64,000 nt of DNA, taken from NCBI GenBank assembly GCA_021775475.1, contig JAJFHS010000056.1, positions 1 to 64,000 of the forward strand, given 5' to 3'. How positions within the stretch are numbered: the first letter of the stretch is position 1; each line of letters opens with the position of its first letter. Position numbers and translations under genes: made by a program. Under the pieces are notes generated by a model. It worked only from the letters and a program-made list of their open reading frames with translations. It made no database searches and was not told where the DNA came from. Positions 58,186-64,000 of this stretch are shown piece after piece. Source of the DNA: Hyphomicrobiales bacterium. GTDB lineage: Bacteria; Pseudomonadota; Alphaproteobacteria; Rhizobiales; JAJFHR01.

Positions 58186-58199
58186 CTATAAAACCTTTA

Positions 58200-58562
58200 T
58201 TATAACTTCAGACCGGCTTCACGAGCGCCGTCTGCGAGTGCTTTGACACGACCGTGATACAAATATCCACCGCGATCAAAAATAACCTCTTTAACACCGG
58301 CTTTGGTGGCGCGTTCCGCCACCAGCTTGCCGATTGCAGTCGCTGCATCTCTGTCAGCACCTGTTTTCAATTTCTTCTTCAGGTCTTTTTCCATACTTGA
58401 AGCGGACGCCAGTGTGACCCCGTTTTCATCATCAATCACCTGGGCATAGATATGCTTGGATGAGCGGAAAACCGACAACCGCGGCCGACCGTAAGCCGAC
58501 TTTCTTAATTTGCGCCGCACGCTGGCTTTGCGCCGGGCAGCTAATGCTCGTAAAGATGCCAT
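58200..58562 (-). CDS. rplR: 50S ribosomal protein L18
   Basis: A 120-residue L18 that binds 5S r[22 protein letters not shown] and [24 protein letters not shown] are typical. The start at 58562 fits the family better than the 16-codon longer frame. Confidence 0.96.
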   Translation of the reverse strand: MASLRALAARRKASVRRKLRKSAYGRPRLSVFRSSKHIYAQVIDDENGVTLASASSMEKDLKKKLKTGADRDAATAIGKLVAERATKAGVKEVIFDRGGYLYHGRVKALADGAREAGLKL

Positions 58563-58572
58563 AATATTGCTT

Positions 58573-59106
58573 CTACTTCTTCTTGCCTTCCTTGCGGAAG
58601 ATATATTCATTTTCGTACTTGATACCCTTGCCCTTGAAAGGCTCAGGCTTGCGGTAGCTGCGGATTTCCGCTGCCACTTGTCCGACTTTTTGTTTGTCGA
58701 TTCCAGTTACCACTATCTCAGTGGGTTTGGGCACATCAATGGTGATGCCCTCAGGAACATCATACAACACGTCATGACTGAGGCCGATAATCAGCTGCAG
58801 TTTACTTCCCTGCATCGCTGCCCTGTAACCAACACCGTTGATTTCAAGTTTCTTGGTGTAGCCCTCATTCACACCCTGCACCAGATTGGCGACAATCGTG
58901 CGTGACATGCCCCACATTGAATGTGAACGCTTGGTTTCAAACCGGGGCTTAACCCGAACCGAACCCTCTTCCATGCTCACCAGCACATCATCAACCAGAA
59001 CCGCCGAAAGCTCCCCCTTGGGACCTTTGGCAACAATGGCCTGACCATCAAGGTTGACAGTCACTCCACTTGGCACCGGTATCGTTATTTTTCCTATACG
59101 AGACAT
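58573..59106 (-). CDS. rplF: 50S ribosomal protein L6
   Basis: A 177-residue L6 with [14 protein letters not shown] at the start and the C-terminal signature [14 protein letters not shown]. Located between rpsH and rplR. Confidence 0.97.
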   Translation of the reverse strand: MSRIGKITIPVPSGVTVNLDGQAIVAKGPKGELSAVLVDDVLVSMEEGSVRVKPRFETKRSHSMWGMSRTIVANLVQGVNEGYTKKLEINGVGYRAAMQGSKLQLIIGLSHDVLYDVPEGITIDVPKPTEIVVTGIDKQKVGQVAAEIRSYRKPEPFKGKGIKYENEYIFRKEGKKK

Positions 59107-59156
59107 TATCTTATCCGTTGTTCTTAATGCAAAAAGTCAGTTTCTGATTTTGCATG

Positions 59157-59555
59157 CTAGAATACTCTACATAGAATTTCGCCACCAACATTCTGGGTGC
59201 GCGCTTCACTGTCAGACATAACGCCCTTGGAGGTAGAAAGAATGGAAACCCCCAATCCGTTATGTACACGCGGCAAATCGCCTACAGAAGAATAAACCCG
59301 CCTGCCCGGCTTTGAAATGCGCTTGATTTCCTTGATGACCGGCGAGCCATCATAGTATTTCAACTCGATTTCAATCTCGGCTTTACCGCCATCATACTCA
59401 ACCTGAGCGTAGCCGCGAATATAGCCTTCGGTTTGAAGGACATCGAGAACATTTTTTCTGATCTTAGAAGCTGGTGTAGATACTTTACCCTTACCCCGCA
59501 TTTGAGCGTTGCGGATGCGGGTGAGCATATCACCAAGTGGATCTGTCATTGTCAT
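59157..59555 (-). CDS. rpsH: 30S ribosomal protein S8
   Basis: A 132-residue S8 with [14 protein letters not shown] and [19 protein letters not shown] stands 9 bases before the ATG at 59555, which favours this start over one two codons later. S8 may also repress the spc operon by binding its mRNA, as in E. coli. Confidence 0.97.
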   Translation of the reverse strand: MTMTDPLGDMLTRIRNAQMRGKGKVSTPASKIRKNVLDVLQTEGYIRGYAQVEYDGGKAEIEIELKYYDGSPVIKEIKRISKPGRRVYSSVGDLPRVHNGLGVSILSTSKGVMSDSEARTQNVGGEILCRVF

Positions 59556-59568
59556 TTAAGACTTCTCC

Positions 59569-59874
59569 TTACCAACTTGACTTCACCATACCGGGGATTA
59601 ACCCGGCAGATGCGTAATCTCTGAGTGCAATACGTGACATTTTGAGTTTGCGATAATAACCGCGTCCTCGACCGGAAACCTCGCAACGATTGCGAACCCG
59701 CGTAGGAGATGAGTTTCTCGGCAATTCAGCCAATTTCAGCCTCGCTGAAAACCGCTCCTCATTGGACAGTGCGCTGTCATCGGCAATCGCCTTGAGACGC
59801 GCACGTTGGGAAGCAAATTTTTTCACCAGCCGCCGCCGCTTCTTATCTCTTTCAATAATACTCTTCTTAGCCAT
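59569..59874 (-). CDS. rpsN: 30S ribosomal protein S14
   Basis: A 101-residue S14 of the zinc-free type: no CxxC pair is visible, and the C-terminus carries [26 protein letters not shown]. It binds the 30S head. Confidence 0.97.
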   Translation of the reverse strand: MAKKSIIERDKKRRRLVKKFASQRARLKAIADDSALSNEERFSARLKLAELPRNSSPTRVRNRCEVSGRGRGYYRKLKMSRIALRDYASAGLIPGMVKSSW

Positions 59875-59922
59875 TTTAGTCCTTCCGATAAGGTCATTAC
59901 GACCGAATGTCGGTGTTAAACC

Positions 59923-60480
59923 CTATTTCTTGAACGGAAAATTGAAACCCTTGAGCAACGCGCGGGCCTCATCATCAGTTTTAGCCGATGTACACACAAC
60001 GATGTCCATTCCCCAAACTTCATCAATCTGGTCGTAATTGATCTCAGGAAAAACAATATGTTCCTTGAGACCCATGGCGTAATTGCCATTGCCATCAAAA
60101 CTTTTTGCATTGAGCCCGCGAAAATCCCGTACCCGTGGCAGCGCAATCGTCACCAGGCGGTCAATGAATTCATACATCTGCTTGCGACGTAGCGTTACCT
60201 TGACACCAATCGGCATACCTTCACGCAACTTGTACGTGGCGATCGATTGGCGCGCCAATGTAATCACCGGGTGCTGACCTGAAATCAGGCCAAGATATTC
60301 AACAACCGCTTTAATTTTCTTCGAATCCGCGACAGCTTCACCGACGCCCATATTGAGCACGACTTTTTGCAACTGCGGGATTTCCATAACGTTTCCATAA
60401 TTGAACTGCTTTTGCAGATCAGCCCGGATCACATCATCATAACGGCTTTTAAGCCGCGCTACTGTAGTCGCCTCAGACAT
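59923..60480 (-). CDS. rplE: 50S ribosomal protein L5
   Basis: A 185-residue L5 that binds 5S rRNA and contacts P-site t[16 protein letters not shown] and [16 protein letters not shown] are family motifs. It overlaps rplX by 8 bases. Confidence 0.97.
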   Translation of the reverse strand: MSEATTVARLKSRYDDVIRADLQKQFNYGNVMEIPQLQKVVLNMGVGEAVADSKKIKAVVEYLGLISGQHPVITLARQSIATYKLREGMPIGVKVTLRRKQMYEFIDRLVTIALPRVRDFRGLNAKSFDGNGNYAMGLKEHIVFPEINYDQIDEVWGMDIVVCTSAKTDDEARALLKGFNFPFKK

Positions 60481-60796
60481 CGATTACTTCTCCTGAGCGT
60501 TTGGCGAAACGAACCTTACGGCCATCCTTTAAAACCTTATATCCAACGCGCGTGGGCGCACCATCTTTAGGGTCCTGGATACCCAGGTTCGAAATATCAA
60601 TGGATAAGGCCTTGGCAATAATGCCGCCTTCCTGTTGAGCCGTCTGTTTGGTATGGCGCTTGACCATATTTACACCCTGAACCACAGCACGATTTTCTTT
60701 CGGGATCACTTTGAGCACGTCGCCGCGTTTTCCCTTGTCTTTGCCGGTGAGAACAACAACTGAATCACCTTTGCGAATTTTCAATTTGACCACCAT
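60473..60796 (-). CDS. rplX: 50S ribosomal protein L24
   Basis: A 107-residue L24 with a KOW motif ([20 protein letters not shown]). It initiates 50S assembly. It abuts rplN and overlaps rplE. Confidence 0.97.
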   Translation of the reverse strand: MVVKLKIRKGDSVVVLTGKDKGKRGDVLKVIPKENRAVVQGVNMVKRHTKQTAQQEGGIIAKALSIDISNLGIQDPKDGAPTRVGYKVLKDGRKVRFAKRSGEVIDV

Positions 60797-61165
60797 TTAC
60801 AGAACCTCCGGTGCCAGCGACACAATTTTCATGTGATTTTTCGCTCGCAACTCTCGTGTGACAGGGCCAAAGATACGTGTACCAATGGGCTCACCCTGCG
60901 GGTTGATCAATACAGCAGCATTGCTGTCAAAACGAATGGTGCTGCCATCAGCACGCTGGATGTCTTTGGCTGTACGCACAACGACCGCCTTCATCACATC
61001 GCCTTTTTTAACGCGGCCGCGCGGAATTGCTTCCTTGACAGAGATCACAATAATATCTCCCACGGAAGCATATTTACGTTTTGAGCCACCAAGCACCTTG
61101 ATGCACTGCACTCTGCGAGCGCCGGAATTGTCGGCAACTTCTAGATTCGTCTGCATCTGGATCAT
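60797..61165 (-). CDS. rplN: 50S ribosomal protein L14
   Basis: A 122-residue L14 opening [17 protein letters not shown]. Full length. It forms an intersubunit bridge. Confidence 0.98.
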   Translation of the reverse strand: MIQMQTNLEVADNSGARRVQCIKVLGGSKRKYASVGDIIVISVKEAIPRGRVKKGDVMKAVVVRTAKDIQRADGSTIRFDSNAAVLINPQGEPIGTRIFGPVTRELRAKNHMKIVSLAPEVL

Positions 61166-61254
61166 AATTCACCATCTTGCCGTGGGCTTTTTTAAACTTA
61201 CGCCCACAATTAAACTGTTACATCACCAGCATTTGTTCCAATGAACGCCTGCTC

Positions 61255-61491
61255 TTATTTTGCGTCGGACAATATCGTCCAGCGTTTCTGCTTCGAAATA
61301 GGTTTGCATTCCTCAATGCGAACCATATCTCCCACCTTGGCTGTATTGCCCTCATCATGGGCGTGATAGCGTTTGGTTGAGCGAACCGTCTTTTTCATTT
61401 CGGGATGCGCAAACCGGCGCTCAACCCGAACAATGATAGTCTTGTCGTTTTTGTCGCTAACGACTGTTCCTGTAAGAATACGTTTTGGCAT
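61255..61491 (-). CDS. rpsQ: 30S ribosomal protein S17
   Basis: A 78-residue S17 with [19 protein letters not shown] and [15 protein letters not shown]. It binds 16S rRNA early in assembly. It lies 89 bases upstream of rplN; that gap has no visible feature. Confidence 0.97.
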   Translation of the reverse strand: MPKRILTGTVVSDKNDKTIIVRVERRFAHPEMKKTVRSTKRYHAHDEGNTAKVGDMVRIEECKPISKQKRWTILSDAK

Positions 61492-61502
61492 TGTTAGACC
61501 TT

Positions 61503-61706
61503 TTAAGCGCTTTTTGCGGCGAGTTGCTTTTCATTTCGGATCGTCTGAACCCGGGCGATATCGTGTCTGATGCGGCGCACTTGAGCCGTATTCTCCAACT
61601 GTCCACTGGCGCGTTGAAAGCGCAGATTGAACTGTTCTTTCTTCAGCGCAATGAGCTTGTCGCCAAGTTCATCCGGTGTCATGTCTCTAACTTCACTTGC
61701 CTTCAT
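61503..61706 (-). CDS. rpmC: 50S ribosomal protein L29
   Basis: A 67-residue helical L29 beginning [18 protein letters not shown]. It stands near the peptide exit tunnel. Confidence 0.97.
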   Translation of the reverse strand: MKASEVRDMTPDELGDKLIALKKEQFNLRFQRASGQLENTAQVRRIRHDIARVQTIRNEKQLAAKSA

Positions 61707-61751
61707 GGCATCATCCTCAAACTTAATCGCAGGGTTTCAAATCTGCTAAAT

Positions 61752-62165
61752 CTAATCACCCAGACGGCGTACAATCCGCGTTTTAATCGGCAGCTTGGCG
61801 GCGGCCAACTCCAGCGCCACTTTAGCAACTTCTGGCGACACACCGTCAATTTCAAACATTATGCGTCCGGGCTTTACCCGAGCTGCCCAAAACTCAACCG
61901 AGCCCTTACCTTTACCCATGCGCACCTCAGTCGGCTTTTTGGAAACCGGAACATCAGGGAAAACCCTGATCCATACACGACCCGCGCGCTTCATGTGACG
62001 GGTGAGCGCACGCCTGGCTGCTTCAATCTGGCGCGCAGTAATACGGTCGGGCTCCATCGCTTTGAGGCCAAAGGCACCGAAATTCAAATCAGTTCCGCCC
62101 TTGGCTTTACCTTTGATGCGGCCTTTGTGCATCTTGCGAAACTTGGTCTTTTTAGGTTGCAGCAT
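61752..62165 (-). CDS. rplP: 50S ribosomal protein L16
   Basis: A 137-residue L16 with [16 protein letters not shown] and the typical [17 protein letters not shown]. It helps position the A-site tRNA. Confidence 0.98.
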   Translation of the reverse strand: MLQPKKTKFRKMHKGRIKGKAKGGTDLNFGAFGLKAMEPDRITARQIEAARRALTRHMKRAGRVWIRVFPDVPVSKKPTEVRMGKGKGSVEFWAARVKPGRIMFEIDGVSPEVAKVALELAAAKLPIKTRIVRRLGD

Positions 62166-62191
62166 TTAATGCCTCACTTAACTTGTTCTAT

Positions 62192-62923
62192 TTATCGGCG
62201 CGGACGACGAGGTCCGCCATCACGGCGACCTGCTTGTGGCGGCCGGCCACTTTCCTGTGCCTCAAGGACGCGACGTTCCTGAGCCATGGGATCGTGTTCC
62301 ATGATTTCACCTTTATAAATCCATACCTTAATGCCGATGCAGCCATAGGCAGTCGCCGAAGTGGCAACACCATAATCAACATCTGCACGCAATGTATGCA
62401 ACGGCACCCGACCTTCGCGATACCATTCGATGCGGGCAATTTCAGCACCACCCAAACGGCCACCGCAATTGATCCGAATACCTTCAGCACCCAGGCGCAT
62501 GGCGGATTGAACCGCACGCTTCATGGCGCGTCTGAAGGCGACCCGGCGTTCAAGCTGCTGGGCGATGTTTTCAGCTACCAAAGTTGCATCAATTTCGGGT
62601 TTACGCACTTCAACGATGTTGAGATGAACATCGGACGAAGTCATAGTCGAAATTTTCTTACGCAGCTTTTCTATGTCCGCACCCTTTTTACCGATGACAA
62701 CACCGGGACGCGCGGAATGAATGGTCACCCGGCATTTTTTGTGCGGACGCTCGATAACAATGCGCGAAATGCCTGCCTGCTTCAACGTCTTGTTGAGCAT
62801 TTTGCGAATGGCAATATCTTCATGCAGCAAAGAGCCATATTGATCGCCTGTGGCATACCAGCGCGAATCCCACGTGCGGTTAATACCAAGGCGAAAGCCG
62901 ATTGGGTTTACTTTTTGACCCAT
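62192..62923 (-). CDS. rpsC: 30S ribosomal protein S3
   Basis: A 243-residue S3. [20 protein letters not shown] opens it; a KH domain (about 40-110, with [15 protein letters not shown]) and the C-terminal S3 domain follow, ending in an Arg/Gly-rich tail. The start at 62923 is standard; the frame opens 31 codons earlier inside rplV. Confidence 0.97.
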   Translation of the reverse strand: MGQKVNPIGFRLGINRTWDSRWYATGDQYGSLLHEDIAIRKMLNKTLKQAGISRIVIERPHKKCRVTIHSARPGVVIGKKGADIEKLRKKISTMTSSDVHLNIVEVRKPEIDATLVAENIAQQLERRVAFRRAMKRAVQSAMRLGAEGIRINCGGRLGGAEIARIEWYREGRVPLHTLRADVDYGVATSATAYGCIGIKVWIYKGEIMEHDPMAQERRVLEAQESGRPPQAGRRDGGPRRPRR

Positions 62924-63303
62924 TATGCTGACTCCTGAACTTCTTTGAGGACAATGGTAAGTTGACTGAAAGGCTTCAAAATTTTGCCCACCCGTCCACG
63001 TGCACGCGGTTTCCAACGTTTCATAACCAGGTTTTTACCAACGAAAGCTTCTGAGACAATCAGCTCATCCACATCAAGATCATGATTGTTCTCGGCATTG
63101 GCAATCGCTGACTGCAAAGTCTTTTTAACATCCTTGGCAATACGGCGGCGCGAAAATGTCAGATCAGCCAACGCTGTTTCAACTTTTTTACCGCGGATCA
63201 AGGCAGCGACCTGGTTGAGCTTTTGCGCCGAGGTGCGTATCTGTTTGGTAACAGCGCGCGCCTCATTGTCTGCCAACTGGCGTTCTCTCGATTTCTTACC
63301 CAT
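62923..63303 (-). CDS. rplV: 50S ribosomal protein L22
   Basis: A 126-residue L22 lining the exit tunnel, with [21 protein letters not shown] and the C-terminal [18 protein letters not shown]. It overlaps the rpsC start by one base. Confidence 0.97.
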   Translation of the reverse strand: MGKKSRERQLADNEARAVTKQIRTSAQKLNQVAALIRGKKVETALADLTFSRRRIAKDVKKTLQSAIANAENNHDLDVDELIVSEAFVGKNLVMKRWKPRARGRVGKILKPFSQLTIVLKEVQESA

Positions 63304-63308
63304 AGGGA

Positions 63309-63587
63309 TTACTTCCTCTTTGCCTTTTTATCGGCTGTATGGCCGTAATAGGTACGTGTGGGTGAAAACTCACCGAATTTATGACCAACCATGTCCTCAC
63401 TTACCAGTACGGGAAAATGCTTGTGCCCGTTGTGTACAGCAAATGTGAGACCGACAAACTGCGGCAGGATCGTTGAGCGTCTGCTCCAGATCTTGATTGC
63501 CTGATTGCGTCCTGATGTTCTGGCTGCTTCTGCTTTTTTAAGCAGATAACCATCAACAAACGGACCTTTCCAAACTGAACGTGACAT
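63309..63587 (-). CDS. rpsS: 30S ribosomal protein S19
   Basis: A 92-residue S19 with [18 protein letters not shown] and [16 protein letters not shown]. It binds the 30S head near S13. Confidence 0.98.
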   Translation of the reverse strand: MSRSVWKGPFVDGYLLKKAEAARTSGRNQAIKIWSRRSTILPQFVGLTFAVHNGHKHFPVLVSEDMVGHKFGEFSPTRTYYGHTADKKAKRK

Positions 63588-63597
63588 GGGTTATCCT

Positions 63598-64000
63598 CTA
63601 ACGTCTTCTCTTCTTGCGCAGATGACGACTGCGAAGAATGTATTTATCCGTCGATTTATTCGACCGCGTTCTTTTACCCTTGGTTGGCTGGCCCCACGGG
63701 CTCACCGGATTACGTCCACCAGAGGTTTTGCCTTCACCACCACCATGGGGATGGTCAACCGGGTTCATGGCCACACCGCGAACCGATGGGCGCTTGCCCA
63801 GCCAGCGGTTACGACCAGCTTTACCCAACTTGATATTGCCATGGTCCGAATTTGATACAGCACCAACAGTGGCCATGCATTCGGCACGAACCATGCGTTG
63901 CTCACCAGAATTGAGGCGAATAAGCGCATACCCCTGATCACGGCCAACGAATTGTACGTAGGCACCGGCTGATCGTGCCAACTGTCCACCCTTGCCGGGC
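63598..64000 (-). CDS. rplB: 50S ribosomal protein L2, C-terminal part, cut by window edge
   Basis: About 133 residues of L2 are present, from [16 protein letters not shown] to the stop; the N-terminal half lies beyond base 64000. The conserved [17 protein letters not shown] box with the peptidyl-transferase-associated His is visible. First gene of the super-operon in the window; rplW, rplD, rplC and rpsJ are expected further upstream. Confidence 0.96.
   Translation of the reverse strand, partial: PGKGGQLARSAGAYVQFVGRDQGYALIRLNSGEQRMVRAECMATVGAVSNSDHGNIKLGKAGRNRWLGKRPSVRGVAMNPVDHPHGGGEGKTSGGRNPVSPWGQPTKGKRTRSNKSTDKYILRSRHLRKKRRR

Noticed and set aside
61485-62282. Plus-strand frame of 265 codons
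   Set aside because: It is antisense to rpmC, rplP and rpsC, all certain genes.
1-64000. CRISPR array, prophage or insertion sequence
   Set aside because: Repeats found are single or paired hairpins, not regularly spaced arrays; no transposase, integrase or phage structural gene is present.

Overview
The window looks like the chromosome of an alphaproteobacterium close to the Rhizobiales (Hyphomicrobiales). Evidence: the gene content and order of the recO-era-rnc-lepB, rsh-rpoZ and psd-pssA blocks, an ATP12-type F1 assembly factor, a rhizobial-style LysM/ABC-exporter/LOG neighbourhood, and an S10/spc/alpha ribosomal super-operon in standard order. Base composition is moderate for the group. 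I see no phage, insertion sequence, CRISPR array, rRNA or tRNA gene.

Layout. 1-7000: an accessory catabolic module. A LysR regulator diverges from a non-pyrrolysine MttB-family methyltransferase, which is followed by a fused FAD oxidoreductase/GcvT protein of the dimethylglycine dehydrogenase type; an aldehyde dehydrogenase faces them. 7000-8350: a SulP transporter without its STAS domain. 8350-12600: recO, era, rnc, lepB, acpS and a DUF2062 membrane protein, all leftward. 12800-16200: rsh (ppGpp), rpoZ and folK. 16300-21400: a NYN protein overlapping a family-5 uracil-DNA glycosylase, a lactonase-like metallo-beta-lactamase protein with an altered metal motif, a quinone oxidoreductase, a peroxiredoxin, smpB and dapA. 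21700-27900: a soluble lytic transglycosylase, an alpha/beta hydrolase, a helix-hairpin-helix membrane protein, an S1-type lipoprotein protease and small unknown proteins. 27900-36300: phospholipid synthesis (pssA, psd), an Atm1-like exporter, a LysM protein, a LOG protein, cimA and cysS. 36300-40110: a disturbed stretch with a truncated copy of an MFS gene, a caspase-family protein, a paired-hairpin repeat and the intact MFS gene. 40100-49100: gltX, nadE, a secreted unknown, a class II DAHP synthase, an isomerase-like thioredoxin-fold protein, a DMT transporter, ATP12, an RluA-family pseudouridine synthase and fluC. 49200-52000: rarA and a DegQ-type protease. 52050-64000: the ribosomal super-operon, transcribed leftward from rplB (cut by the window edge) to rplQ, with secY, adk and rpoA embedded and a terminator after rplQ.

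Intergenic DNA carries a scattered family of short hairpins. Several share a CTTGA (or TCAAG) loop on different stems, and some occur as facing pairs like REP/BIME elements. I did not find a clear new multi-gene defence or metabolic system. The most unusual items are the MttB plus DMGDH-like pair without a corrinoid partner, the truncated MFS copy whose 8 differences from the intact gene are all synonymous, the STAS-less SulP, and the lactonase-like protein that lacks one metal-ligand histidine.
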